In this document: piece by piece, positions 22,075-33,773 of the stretch
How positions within the stretch are numbered: position 1 is the stretch's first letter
How the letters are laid out: the number at the start of each line of letters is the position of its first letter
The notes under the pieces: generated by a model
What the model saw: the letters and a program-made list of their open reading frames with translations, nothing else
Database searches by the model: none
What the model was told of the DNA's origin: nothing
Assembly (NCBI GenBank): GCA_035610365.1
Contig: CM069436.1
Location: forward strand, 43,841,117 to 43,905,116
DNA: 64,000 nt
Source of the DNA: Aquatica leii
Taxonomy: Eukaryota > Arthropoda > Insecta > Coleoptera > Lampyridae
Direction: 5' to 3'
Position numbers and translations under genes: made by a program

Positions 22075-23125
22075 ACCTAGCAAATTTCAAAAAAAAAACA
22101 AATCATTCCGTCAAAAGAAGCTATGGTAGCAGCAGTTCAGGACGTTTTTGTTAATAATTTGTGTATACTTGTAGCTGCAGATAAATATAATTTAACATAA
22201 TATGTCATAGAACGCTATGTAAAAAAATACAAGTCTGATTGTTTGAAACACGCAGCATTCGTTTACAGTGGTGTTACTATTTACCAAATTTGCATGTGAT
22301 TATGTTATTGCTATCGGCAAGAATGTTTTAAAACGATCACAATTGCTGGTGTCAGTTACTACAAAATATTTGAAGAACGCTACACAAAAGTTTTTAACAA
22401 AGCAACTGTTTTTAATTCTTTCATCAATGTATTAAATAAAGTCTAATTTTAACCACATATAATATGAAATGCTGATGAAAGTGGTTGCTCAACTGTTCGT
22501 ACTTTTCTAACTCGTTAAATAGATATTTTGACTTTAGAAGAACTTGCTGCAAATGTAACAATTGTTGCTACAGCTAATGACGTTGGAAACACTGTACCAC
22601 CATTGTTTGTGTTTTTGAAAGAGCACATGCCCTTCCAACATCAATTGGAACATCTAATCCGAGCGGTTGGTTCATTAAAACGACTTTTGTAAAAAAAAGG
22701 CACGTTAAACTTAGTTTACAGAAACCTAATTTTTTAATATTTGACACGAATCACACATTTCTCTAAAAGTGACTGCTAAAGCTAAAGAATGAAATCTCAA
22801 ATTAACGAGTCCACCACACACTAGTCAGAAATTGCAACCACTTGATCGGTCAGAGTTATAACCTTTTAAGAACTACTATTACGAGACTGTGAATGAGTAG
22901 ATCTGCGTTACTAAAAATGCTGGCAGTGACAATTTATGATGTTGCTATAATTGTTAGTAAAACCTATTTTTACTCCAAAAATGTTACAAATAGCTTTAAA
23001 ATCACAGACATTATCCCACTTAATGAAAAGTTGTTTTCAACCTATCTAATTGATCGCATTATGACTACTGCTGATAATGATTTTGGAAACGTAACTCAAA
23101 CTTTTGGTATATTACTAAAATGATG
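22075..23125 (+). pseudogene. Decayed pogo/Tigger-type transposase (DDE_1)
   Basis: Fragments over three frames follow the DDE_1 order: an N-terminal helix-turn-helix zone ending YVIERYVKKYK, then NADESGCSTVRT (family NxDExG, first catalytic Asp), NVTIVATANDVGN.VPPLFVF, FDTNHTFLS (second catalytic block, family DNH..H), LTSPPHTSQKLQPLDRSE after frame correction, and finally TIYDVAIIVSKTYF, NVTNSFKITDIIPLNEKLFS. The last part is the longest intact frame (22893-23123). Stops occur throughout, including just after the NADESG block, so the gene is dead. In live relatives this enzyme cuts and pastes the element at TA targets; termini were not found. Confidence 0.8.
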
Positions 23126-23635
23126 ACTATACTAGTAAAACTACTTCCCAAAGCAGAAACAAGAAAAATCCGTCTGTAAAAAATAAAATAAAAATACTAA
23201 AAAAAGTAAAACCTAATAAACACAGAAAACTAAAAAAAAACAGTCTTTGTAATAAGAACAAGTGGTGATAGTAGTAATAGTGACAGTAAAGCAAAAGAAG
23301 AGAAAAGAAACCAGAGTTATTATTTTTTAGCAATTTGGTTAAAACGAGTGATTATGTTTTGGTAAAATGTGACGGTAAAAAGTTTTTACAGTATTTTATT
23401 GCGCCTATAATTAAAAAAGCATAAAGATAAGAGTAATGAACATAAAATCTAATATTAAAAAAAAAATACAAAAAATTATAGTTTTTGACACGATAATAAA
23501 AGTGATATATTTGTAGTTTTTGAGATAGAAGTAGTTTCAAAACTATCCCAATTACCACTTGTTGAGGCATATAATTAGCGTGATGAGCAGGTTTACCATC
23601 ACGCTGTTTTGATTTATTGTTTGGTTAAACATAGA
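23126..23635. other. A-rich spacer, no gene recognised
   Basis: A/AAG-rich plus strand with no family resemblance. Minus-strand frames here (23127-23333, 23352-23570) are Leu/Phe-rich by composition only. Confidence 0.45.
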
Positions 23636-23639
23636 TTCC

Positions 23640-24600
23640 ACTTAGGCTATAATTGTGATATTGAGATGTCGTTGCTATTGGTAGTTTGAGTTTGATTGTT
23701 GTTATCCTAATGGCATTCTTCTGTTGGTATATTTGCCAACCATTGTAGTTTCCAAAGTGTGGTCTTTGACAAAGTGCGCATTAGGCTGAATCTTCTCTCT
23801 TTTTTTGCAGCTGGTAGTGCTGTGCTTATCTCTACACTTAACTCACAAGGTTCAATGCAGTAGCTTTTACTATGACCATAGAACTGGAATTTGGTACATT
23901 AGATGATTTGTTTTACGTAACGGTTCGATAGTTATCATTTGATGGTTAATGTCTTTTATTTCATACGCTTTTTTTGGTTTTGTGCAGGTTCAAAATCTAC
24001 AAAGAACAATGACCGTGGCATTTTTATTACATGGTGTCGTACATTTACATCACGTAACTTTTCTTCTGACATTTACTTATTGTTTCGTTCATACCTGCCG
24101 TATGGTGAATATTTCTAGGTACCACTTTATAAGTTCTGTCTTCCTTTAGTTGGTAATTGTGGTAAATGATTCCTTTGTCATTGAGATGTGCGATTGATTT
24201 CCTGTATGAGTTATTAGTGATTGTGTTTATTTTAATAGTATTGTTTGATTGGCCTTTCAAGTAAACTTCCTCTTTTTCTATTACTTTTGTTAAATATTCT
24301 ATCATTTTACAAGATTTGTTAAGCCATACATAAACATGGGAAAAGGTTTAGGATTTTTTGTATCTGTTAAAGAGTGTAGTTGGGTTATCTATTATTGAGA
24401 TTGTTCTAGATGTATATGTAATCTGCTTGCGTTTCTTGACTTGTTGCCAATCGTGTTTATTATCTGTTATGTCCTCGTCAGAATTGTCAACATATGTTAG
24501 TTCTGCGTTGTCAGTTACTTAGGGATTATAGGTTTGACTATTTACTGGTGTAAATGATAGTGTGTTAATTAGAAGTGAAATTGGCGGTGTGAAACTTGGT
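23640..24600 (-). pseudogene. LINE ORF1 (gag-like, PRE_C2HC and zinc knuckles)
   Basis: Read on the minus strand: an Asp/Asn-rich N-terminal zone (DNSDEDITDNKHDWQQVKKR), then LNDKGIIYHNYQLKEDRTYK and VVPRNIHHT, MPRSLFFVDFEPAQN, and zinc-knuckle pieces FYGHSKSYC, ISTAL, CGDKHSTTSC, HFGNYNG. This order is the ORF1 (gag-like) protein of jockey-clade LINEs: a PRE_C2HC domain followed by CCHC knuckles that bind element RNA. The central part (24045-24305) is open for 86 codons; the zinc-knuckle part is split across frames. The RT-coding ORF2 does not follow. It could be an ORF1-only relic of a truncated or rearranged insertion. Confidence 0.7.
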
Positions 24601-24796
24601 TATTCAAATAGTTGTACACCAGAGTTATTAGGTGCAAATTGCAAAAACGCAGGAATTTGTGAGTGGTGAGTTACTCATGTAGCAATTGAGGTATGTACAT
24701 ATTTGAGTCAATTCATTGCATAATTTTTTGAGTCAGAGTTTGGTGTATTTAAATTATTATTTAATTTAGAACGTTACTGTATGTATTCAACCTTAC

Positions 24797-24985
24797 ACAT
24801 AAAACGACTCATAGACGTACAATATTATTGTGCAATGTGAGTTGTACATTATATTGACGGTGTCCCCTAGAAGGTCAAAATTATTGTACTATTATGGTTT
24901 GTTCAAAAAATTGTACTGTATAGAGATGATATTGAAGGCTGAGCAATATATTGCGTATATATGTTGAGAAAATGTGAATTGTCTT
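24797..24985 (-). repeat. Small AT-rich element, copy 1 (MITE-like)
   Basis: TTACACATAAAACGACTCAT followed by AGACGTACAATATTATTGTG and further ACAATATATTG motifs. In reverse complement it matches 27868-28060, where the end reads TTACACTTAAAGCGACCCAT. The two are inverted relative to each other, about 3 kb apart. There is no coding capacity; it is probably a miniature inverted-repeat element, but a target duplication was not seen. Confidence 0.45.
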
Positions 24986-24989
24986 GCGT

Positions 24990-25690
24990 GATAGTTTTCT
25001 ACAAACCTCTACTAATTTACAAACCCTGCACGACAAAATTGCTGTAAAATTGAAATAACACCTATCGGAGACAGGAGAGATTCAAGGGATTGTATTTTAA
25101 TAGACGCCTGATCTCTTATTGTCGATATAGCTCCTGCCAGATCAGCACAGGATGCCCAAAGCTTGTATAAAATTGTTAAGGTTCGTAAAGCTAGAAGAAA
25201 CGAAGAAAGAAACCACATTATTAAACACAATTGTACTTCAATTACATTAGAAGAATGACTTACAAATTACAACAACAACTAGAGGTAGTTTGATAGTATC
25301 ACAGTAAGTAAATTTGAGTACAAGTATACGTAGGTAGTAAAACGCCAGAAGTATTGGCAACTTATAATACACTTAAATCATAAGTGTAACAACTAGGACA
25401 TACAAAAATCTTTGTAAATAAATTACATTAATAATAATAATAATTGACAGTTGACGCAATCAGCATGCGATAGCAATTTAACTTATATTAATGGAGTAAT
25501 AATAATAAGAAACAAATTATTTTAAACGTTTCAACACGACTAGTAGATAACATTCATGAGCAACACCATATCGACAGCGAATAGTTAAAATTAAAAATTT
25601 ACTTACCAAGGTTTAGGTGTACTTTCAAAACACGTTCTCCTACTAGCTTCCCGTAATCAAACTACCTGAAAATAATCGTGTTTACCTGGT
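24990..25690 (-). repeat. Divergent LTR related to the two solo LTRs
   Basis: Shares scattered blocks in the same order as the solo LTR beginning at 26085: TTACAAACCCTGCACGAC against ACGAACCTTGCACGGCC, then GATCAGCACAG, then ACGCCAGAAGTATTGGCAAC against ATGCCAGTCGTATTGGCAAC, and AGCATGCG. It lacks clear TGTTAC/GTAACA termini. I read it as an older or sister-family LTR fragment in the same orientation. The minus-strand open frame here (25012-25230) lies inside the repeat. Confidence 0.4.
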
Positions 25691-25726
25691 GATTCATAAA
25701 CTCCACAACAGGTAAAAAGAAACATT

Positions 25727-25870
25727 TGTTCAAGGTGGTATTAGTTATCAATTGCCTCCGAATGGAAATATCAATCGCATCTGGTACATATGCACTTTTG
25801 TCCAAGGTGGTATTACTTAAACGTCAATTGCCAAATAAAAAAATCAATTGTATCTGCCCTTGTATTGCAG
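25727..25870 (+). repeat. Short tandem duplication (about 72 bp)
   Basis: TTCAAGGTGGTATTAGTTAT at 25728 recurs as TCCAAGGTGGTATTACTTAA near 25800, each followed by CAATTGCC and a TATCTG-like block. Two diverged units; the plus-strand frame through it is not recognised. Confidence 0.4.
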
Positions 25871-26084
25871 AGTTCGTAGGTAGACAAGAAAACCTAGATT
25901 TAGGAAGTAGCACATGGCGCTGAGGAAAGGACATGGAAATTACCTTTAATCCAAAAAAACGAATAGAAGACATTTGACTAAATTAATTAGTTATAGATAT
26001 TTTCATTATACATCGTATCACAACACGTGGATGTTTTAAGAAATTAATTTTTAATTCACGCAGGCATAGGTTATGTAGTGAACG

Positions 26085-27535
26085 TGTTACAAGCTTTTTC
26101 GGTTTAACGAACCTTGCACGGCCAACTTACAACAGACGGGATGAGGGGAGGTTCAAAGAAACAGTAAATATGCTTAAGGGCGCCAGAGCTGATCCAAAGT
26201 AACTTTTCTATCTTGCTCAGGACAGAACGGTTCACACTTGTAACACGATGTTAGGTTCGTAACCCTATACTCGGCTGTTCGAGTAGTCAACGTTGGTTAT
26301 TAACTGAAAACGAGTCAAAGAGGAAGGTATGTTGTCATAAAATAGCAAATAACCACAATAACAACTTTAATTTAGAATAGTAGGATTATCACAGGTATAT
26401 CGAATTCTCATTACAGAGATGCCAGTCGTATTGGCAACACACAATACATCAGTAAAGTACAGTGAAATAAATAGCGAAGAATAGTTCGTAGTAAATATGG
26501 TTCGTGTACAATATGCGAAATACACAAAATAATTAGTAATATGGCATTACAGACAATCACACAGTGATAATAAATTACTACAGTAATATTAACCTATCGT
26601 AAGTCGTGGTAATACATCGTAGGCAAAGTATACAAAGGAAGTACTAATATGACCTTATTGATAGTAAAACATCGAGACGAAATTAATATAGTATTAACGT
26701 TAATTACTCGTGGGTAGTACACAGCATGCGCAACTCAAAATAAGTAACAAAAAAAATTATTACCTAACTGGTAAACAACAGTATTAATAATTACCGCACA
26801 AATATTAGCAAGAGTTTCGTGAGTGACCTTTCTGACAACGAATAAAATACATCAAATCACTTACCCCTAAAGAGGAACTTTCACTTGTACGAAGAAAGCG
26901 CTTTCCTCGGCAAGCAATCCTGTAAACACTCTTAAATAGCAAGTCGTGTCAAACTAATTCCTCACGAAAGTGAAATCTACAAAATGATTATTTATATTTA
27001 ACGCAAGTACATAAAGCCTAACCCGGTCGTCGTATGCTGTTATACCCCGACGAAAACGGTGGTTACGCAGGTATCTGCCGCCTGAGTAGAATCTCGACAA
27101 TTGTAGTTAGCTTCGGTACATTAAATTTTAGCCAGATGTCGTATGCCTCGGATTATATTCGTCCGACGAAATTATTATTCGAAATTGATTCTTCATCAAT
27201 AGTTATCGACTAGGAACAGATGCCCGCACGTGGCGGAACGGCTATTAAATTACGAGAAATTACAACAGAGTTTTAATAAATGACAGCCATTAGCTTACCC
27301 GGTGACGACTCAAATGTATTATAAGCGTAATATCCTTATAAATTGGTCCCCATTACGGTGGATGGTTTTAGGAAATTTAATTGCAAGTCCCACCGGCCAT
27401 TTTATGCAGTTGTCAAGTTAAAGAATTCGTCGTAAATGACAGTCACGCGTAAAGATCGGTAGGGGGCGTCCAAACCGGAATCTAATTTCAAGTCAATATA
27501 CATAGGCGTACGTAATGAAAATTTCTTCCGTAACA
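26085..27535 (-). repeat. Solo LTR, copy 1 (TGTTAC...GTAACA, TSD AACG)
   Basis: The element begins TGTTAC (26085-26090) and ends GTAACA (27530-27535), 1451 bp. It is flanked on both sides by AACG (26081-26084 and 27536-27539), a 4-bp target-site duplication. The homologue at 53492-54929 is in the opposite orientation: shared blocks include GGTTCGT/TTGCACGGCCAACT, TCTGGCGCCCTTAAGCAT, and TTAGATTCCGGTTTGGACGC near the 5' end. Taking the 5' end as the one near TTAGATTCCGG, this copy reads on the minus strand. No internal coding region is attached, so it is a solo LTR from recombination. TG...CA ends and a 4-bp duplication fit a Ty3/Gypsy-type element; the class is inferred. Confidence 0.85.
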
Positions 27536-27724
27536 AACGATGTCAAAGTAAAAATGACGTCCTGTCGTTTACTCGGCCTGAAGAGATCAACGATGCTCGA
27601 TAGATGGCATCGAGAAATGGAAAAGTAACTTTAGTTCAAGCAATATACAAGGTAGTGCAGTTTTAAATTTACGCACGTAACAAATTGCTGTAACCGCAAA
27701 TTTAAAAAAGAAAATAAAAAGGGA

Positions 27725-27867
27725 TCGCAAAAAGGTAGAAAATGGACCAAACAGTGGTATATTGATAAGGGGAAGTAATCGAACCAAATGATTTCTGTAA
27801 CTTTTTACGGATGAGCGGAGAATTATTTGATGAACTCCTCGCTTTCGTTACTACACTAAAAAAAACG
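27725..27867 (+). pseudogene. PIF/Harbinger-like transposase fragment
   Basis: The plus strand reads RKWTKQWYIDKGK and, after a frame change, IEPNDFCNFLRMSGELFDEL then LAFVTTLKKT. A W.K.W...R block followed by an F..FLRMS...F..LL..V motif is the N-terminal signature of HARBI1-like nucleases of PIF/Harbinger transposons. Only this short exon-like stretch survives, cut off by the AT-rich element at 27868. The catalytic DDE part is absent. Confidence 0.55.
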
Positions 27868-28060
27868 GGATATTGTGCAATGTTGCCAACAGACTGTACA
27901 ATATTTTCCCGTTTGCACAATATATTTTCAACATTTTGAGAGTCACACAATATATTGCACAACCTTTCAATATCACTCACATACGATCAATTATATTGCA
28001 CAAACCAAAATATTGCGAAATAATATTGTGCGTCTATGGGTCGCTTTAAGTGTAATTACA
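27868..28060 (+). repeat. Small AT-rich element, copy 2 (MITE-like)
   Basis: GGGATATTGTGCAATG, several ACAATAT(A/T)TTG motifs, then AATATTGTGCGTCTATGGGT and a TTTAAGTGTAA end. It is the inverted counterpart of 24797-24985. Its left edge is uncertain because it merges into the Harbinger-like coding fragment. Confidence 0.45.
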
Positions 28061-29858
28061 CAGGATGGCTGCTATCCGATAGCGTTGTCTGTAAGAACAT
28101 CGCCATATGCATAAGCTGCATCCACTTAACTTAAAGGTTATTTCGCGTTATTACTTGAACCAACAATGAATTGTAAATTGTAAATCTTAATACTTTTACA
28201 AAATTATTATAATAAATTTACATTAAATATAAAATTAAAAATTTATTTAAAAATAAGAAAAAACATGAATTGTTTATAGTTAAAGGATACTTTTATATAT
28301 AGATATACTCTAAATAATCAATTCTGTAAGTTATAATTATTTGTTTAAAGTGTATGAAATGCAGTTTTAAAAATACTTTCCTTTAAATTTGGACGTTTAA
28401 AATAAAAATTGGTTTTATAAAACATACCCAATTAAAATGAAAAATGTCAATCGTTCACTATTCACTATTCAGCAAGAAAAATTTGTTGACTTATCAGCAC
28501 TAGTTTAAAGCTTTTCTATATAGCTGTAAAAACAATTTTCTTAAAATATCTCATTTTTTAAAGTAGCTCAAAACAAAATCTACAATTTTAATCTCCATGT
28601 TTATTCTTAGTTTTCAACACTATTTTTATTAAATTATTTTTAAAGAATAGGTAATTTATACAAACTTTGAATAAGCTTTGCGTTTGGAAATATCAAATAT
28701 TTAAAAAAAGTTATTTGTTAAACATAAATTTTAGTTAACGTCATAAATTTAAGTTTTTTTAACTCAATGATAGTTTTTGAATATATTTGAGGATTATTAT
28801 TTTTCTTAACAATTACTAAAAAATTTTAAAAAACTAAAAAATACTAGAGTTTATTCTTTTTAAATATGAATGCATATAGGTGATATGTTAAGTAAATACT
28901 AAAAAAATGAGGTAAAAAAATTATCCTGCACAATAACACATATTCTGATCTCTAGCTTAAATGATACATAACTGAATAAGAAATGAAAAATGGTTTGCTT
29001 GTTTCCATAAAGGTTGTGTATTTGAAGCACTATACCTGACTGTATGCGTTATATTTGAGTATACATAATAATGATACGCTAATGTCACATAAAACTATTT
29101 CAAATACATCTTTTTTTTGTAACTAGGACACAAATCTCTTACTGAAAATATGTAATGTAAACTCGTATTAAAAAGTATTTGTACGTAATGTATAGACACA
29201 GAATTATTAAGTAGGGCAAAACCATGTTTATTAACTATCACAGCGTTCAAATAAATTATCAGTAAAAAAACATGAGAATAAATAAAACAATGAAAAAATA
29301 ATATTTTTTTGCATAAGCACTTATTACTAAAATATATAAAAATATATTGAAATTTTAAAGGTTTTTTTTTAAGTTCTTATAAAAGTTTTATAAAGTTATT
29401 ATTAAGTTTGTGTCACGTGAGCAACTTATTTGAGGTACAACTAAAACAAGAATCAGAAATATCTGCTGTCGAACCGTTCATTTTGAATCTCCCGCCAAAG
29501 GGTATTATGACATTAAATTAAAGATTAAATTTTTGCAATTAAAATTCAAAAAATCTGCAAAAAAGTCAAAATAAACAATAATACAAGCTACGATGTAATG
29601 TTAACATTTAGGCAATATCTAATGTATTACATATTACTAAAAATAAAACAAAAAAACCAAAATCATAAATGTGTTACCTACTAAAATTTTGTTAATCTTT
29701 CGGATTCTAGAAGGGATCAGTGTAGCAACAAAAAATTAAATAAACGCGTTAATTTTTTGACGTTTTAATAATTTTTTTTTTCGTGTCTTTTGCCCAACAA
29801 ATTCACCTACTCTAATTTTCGTATAAGTACTTACTTTGTTTTATCTGTAAATAATTTT
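28061..29858. other. AT-rich DNA, no gene recognised
   Basis: 1.8 kb of AT-rich background with nothing I can support. Confidence 0.5.
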
Positions 29859-30785
29859 ATTCACACTCAGTTAGTAACGTACAGTTTCCCGAACCTCTTA
29901 AAGGTTGGTAAGTGAGCGGTTTCCATGGTTAAAAAAAACGAGTATGTAATGAAACCTCACGGTCAGTAATGTACACTTTCCGAACCTGTAATTTGTGTGT
30001 GTTTTGTTTTAACTAATTTGATAAAATGACAATCATAAATTAAATACGTATATGTCATTTATTATATTGTGAAGTGTGCCTACTAAGTTTTAATTTTTTA
30101 CCGAAATAAACGATAATATTTTGGAAGTAGGTTTTCATTCATTTTTTATTATTTTTATGTTATTTATTTTATTTAATGGCTGATTGTGAATAAAATTGTA
30201 TACAAACCTTGGCAAAAGTGTTCCATTTGTCTCGAGAACTAGTTCACCTCGAGGCTATGCCTCTCGGTAAACTATAGTTCTCTCGACAGAAATGGAATAT
30301 TTTCCGCCTCGGTATGTAATCTACTATTATTCACACTCAGTTAGTAACGTACAATTTTCCGAACTTCTTAAAAGGTTGGCAAATGAGCGGTTTCCATGGT
30401 TAAAAAAAACGAGTATGTAATGAAACCTCACGGTCAGTAATGTACACTTTCCGAACCTGTAATTTGTGTGTGTTTTGTTTTAATTAATTTGATAAAATGT
30501 CATAAATTAAATACTTATATGACAATTGTGAAATGCCTACTATGTGCTAATATTTTACCGAAATAAACGATAATATTTTGGAAGTAGGTTTTAATTCAGG
30601 TTTTATTAGTTTTATGTTATTTATTTTATTTAATGGCTGATTTTGAATAAAATTGTATACAAACCTTGGCAAAAGTGTTCCATTTGTCTCGAGAACTAGT
30701 TTACCTCGAGGCTATGCCTCTCGGTAAACTATAGTTCTCTCGACAGAAATGGAATACTTTCCGCCTCGTTATGTAATCTACTATA
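29859..30785 (+). repeat. Tandem duplication, 470-bp unit with a large hairpin
   Basis: ATTCACACTCAGTTAGTAAC starts at 29859 and again at 30329, giving a 470-bp period; the second unit is about 457 bp and nearly identical. Each unit holds an inverted repeat with arms of about 36 bases around GGC-TAT-GCC (30221-30297 and 30678-30754): arms contain CCATTTGTCTCGAGAACTAG on one side and the matching CTCTCGACAGAAATGG on the other. Differences between units are few, so the duplication is younger than most elements here. No coding capacity is seen. Confidence 0.8.
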
Positions 30786-30847
30786 AATCTTTATAGTTGT
30801 GTTTTTGATTTTTATGTAATACTTACTTAAATAGAATTGCAGTGGTC

Positions 30848-30880
30848 TGAAGAAGTCTACACATCGTAAACGAAACGTCG
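30848..30880 (+). ncRNA. Hammerhead-like box, degenerate
   Basis: CTGAAGA, an 18-base spacer, then GAAACGTC in the order of a minimal hammerhead core with a 2-bp stem III. Stem II is weak (GU/AAC only) and stem I imperfect. It resembles the Penelope-type boxes elsewhere in the window and is probably a fossil. Confidence 0.3.
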
Positions 30881-30899
30881 GCATATAAAAAACTTAAGT

Positions 30900-32229
30900 A
30901 GTTTTTGTATCTCTCTTAAACACAGATACGTAAAAACCAACAATTAAATTATAAAGGAAAAAAGGAAACTTTACTAGTAAATCTGATTTCTTTTTAAATT
31001 AACTTTTCTTAATTTTGTTAATAGATTATCAGAATCATCTGAACAATTATTATTACTCTTATAGAAATAGTTTTGGCAAAACAATTTTTCAAATGCTTTT
31101 TTAAATTGAATAAGTGTAGGGTTAATGCCGTTCGTCTACAGCAAATTCCTCAAACGCAATTGCTTGAAAATGTAACTGCCCGATTGTAACTTTTCTCGAA
31201 ATACAAGTTTCTCAAACAACAATTTCTCGAAAATGTTTTGTTCAAATTAATGTAGTAGAAAACGATTATAATTGAAATGTAATTAAGGACAATTTGTAAC
31301 AATAGTCTTCAGTTCACTGTCTCTCTACTGTCTATTGACGCTATAGGTCACGGTTAGTTCTGCTATTAAATCTTGTTATAACTTGCCGTACTAGTAGTTT
31401 TTAGTACTGTAATTTGTAACAAAATTTAAAAAAAAACAAATTTTATTCGAGAGATTTACCTAGAATCAAATTATGTGACCTCTTAAACTCACATCAGAAC
31501 TAAAAGTACTTGTTACCGTAAACACCTGAGCGGCAAATTTTTTTTTCATTTTTTTAAAGTTAGTAGAAAACATATGCATGTCAGTTAATTTAAGAACACA
31601 CCTATTAACTTAGAGTTTGTTTCTCTTATAAAAGGCGTTAATATAATACCATAAAGTTTGTTGACTATTAAAATGTAAAGAGTTGCACAATTGTTACAGA
31701 AAGCCTTTAACGAATGAGATGGATTAAAAACAACACAGACCTTTCGCTAACAATAAATTGGGAATATTTAGGTGTTATGTTTAAAACGTTTGTAAATTGA
31801 ATAAAATTGCTGCTCTTATCACTTCCTACAGCATCTATAAATTAGTCCAAAGTTAGACAATTTTTCAATACATTCTTCTAAAGCTAGGCGGAGTTCTTTT
31901 ACTAAGAATATATTATTAAGAAAATAGTAAGTTATTGAACGTTTTCAATTAGTATACAATCTTCTAGCCATAATTACATATGTATTTTGTGCCCGTATAA
32001 ATTCTTCTTTGCCATCTCTAAGATCTTTGATACTCACAATTTTATCCCGTTCTGTATGATAACATAGATTTGGATTCGTGTTTTGAAGCCGGCTGAGAGA
32101 AAACGTGTTTAATATTATTACAGATAAAAAGGTATATGCGAGTTCAGATAACGTGTGCGAATGAGAGCAAGTATCGTAGACTAGTTTAAAGGTCAAACGC
32201 GCGCTTTTGTTAACAGTGGCGGGTTTTAA
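30900..32229. other. No gene recognised
   Basis: AT-rich DNA. An 83-codon minus-strand frame (31945-32196) has a more protein-like composition than its neighbours, but I do not recognise it, and it ends close to the LINE start. Confidence 0.45.
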
Positions 32230-32251
32230 TTAAACATAATTACAAAGAATC

Positions 32252-32566
32252 ATGTCAGAATCCAAATCGACAAGATCGGAAAGAAAAAACAAAAGACAAG
32301 AAATTGTGCAAAAAGTTTTTGCAAGGAGTAAGCAAATAAAAAGAAACCTGAGAAAGGAGGAGAGTGATAAGGAGGAGCAGAGAGTAATGGAGATGTGTAG
32401 GGAGATGATTAGAGAAATAAAACAGATGAAAGAAGAGAACAATAAATTAGTAGTTAATCTGGAAAAGATCACAAAAGAGTTAAGAAAAGAAAGAGAAAAG
32501 CTAGGGAGATATGCGATATGTGGGAGAATAAACATGGAAGAGAAGATAGAAAATTTGGAAAGGTAA
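32252..32566 (+). pseudogene. LINE N-terminal coiled-coil segment
   Basis: A 104-codon open frame starting MSESKSTRSERKNKRQEIVQ, followed by EEQRVMEMCREMIREIKQMK and further heptad-like Leu/Ile spacing up to a stop at 32564-32566. It is Lys/Glu/Arg-rich and predicted by eye to be a coiled coil. It sits at the 5' end of the LINE, where ORF1 or the linker before the endonuclease is expected. The downstream frame to 32760 continues in the same basic style but with stops. It has no zinc knuckles. Confidence 0.55.
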
Positions 32567-33046
32567 AAGAAAAGAAAGAACTTTGTTATAAGAGCTTTGG
32601 AAGGTCAAAAGAAAAGAAAAGAACGTAAAAAGAAAGTTAAAAACTTGTTTAAAAATAAATTGGGCGCGTAGAAACGTATAAGAGGCGCAATTAAAATAGC
32701 CAGGGGGTTAATACTGGTAAAATTTGATTACATAGAAGATAAACTAGAAATATTAAAGAAAAGTGCAAGGCTAAAAGAAACAAGGGTATTTATAGATCAA
32801 GATATGACCCCAGTGAAATAAGAGGTACAAAAAATATAAGGATGAAATGAAGAAGACTAAAGGTAGAAGAAAAAAAAACAAAAATAGAGTTTATGAAATT
32901 ATGGGTTGAGAAGAGGAGATGCTCTGGAAAAAAAATAAAATAGAAAGACGGAGACCAAAATACTAGAAATAAGGGAGGTAAAAGAATTAAAAAATTGTGA
33001 CTACCAGGCAAATATCAAGAAAAACAATAAGAAAACAACCAAGGAA

Positions 33047-33773
33047 ATAAGTTTAGTTTTTTGGAACGTTGCAGGGATTAAAAACAAAGAAGCTAAATTT
33101 TGGAAGTATATAGAAGTGTTTGACATTGTGGGTTTAGTAGAAACGTGACTGGAGGGAAAAGACTAGGAAAGTAAATTTACTAAAGGGATTTAGATGGAAA
33201 GAACAAAAACCAAGAAAAGAAAAAAAGAAAAAGTAAAAAAAGAAGAGAATAAAAAGCAAGAGCAAGGAATAGTAGTAAATCAAATATTAAAGAAAGATGA
33301 AGGTAGATATATGATAATAACAGTGTAAAGTAAAGAAATAAAACATAGAATGAGGAACTTGAAAAAGCTACTAATTGAAGAGGACAGGGGAAAATTAATA
33401 ATAGGTGGAGATTTTAACGCAAGAATTGAAGAAGGTGGAAATATGATAGTGAATAGAGAGAAAATAAAAAAAGTAATTACGATGGATATTAAACAAACAA
33501 GGTAGAGAGCAATTAGAGTTATGCGAGGAAAAAGGGTGGACTATACTTAACAAAAATATGAAGGAAAGGTACACAGCAGAATATACATATATAAGTAAGA
33601 AGAGAGTATCTATAATAGATTATGTAATGGTTAGTAAGAAGGTTTTGAATGAAATAGTAAGATTTAAAATAGGGGAAGAAATTGATTCTGACTATCAGTC
33701 ATTAAAAGTAAGGCTAAAAGAGAGAAAAAAAATTACATACAGTTTGGGAGAAGAAAAAGGTATGGACAAATAA
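33047..33773 (+). pseudogene. LINE endonuclease (EEP/APE-type)
   Basis: Blocks in order: ISLVFWNVAGIKNKEAKFWK, FDIVGLVETW (catalytic Glu of the ET motif), LIIGGDFNARIEEGG (GDFNA motif), ILNKNMKERYTAEYTYISK, SIIDYVMV and IGEEIDSDYQSL. This is the endonuclease/exonuclease/phosphatase fold that nicks target DNA in LINEs. In the family the last motif is SDHQP(L); here it reads SDYQS, so the catalytic His is replaced. Stops follow ETW (TGA near 33147) and interrupt the middle. The final third (33558-33773) is open for 71 codons. Confidence 0.8.

Noticed and set aside
24797..28060. A single 3.2-kb DNA transposon bounded by the two inverted AT-rich elements
   Set aside because: The interior is explained by LTRs with their own boundaries and a cut Harbinger fragment; two separate small insertions are simpler.
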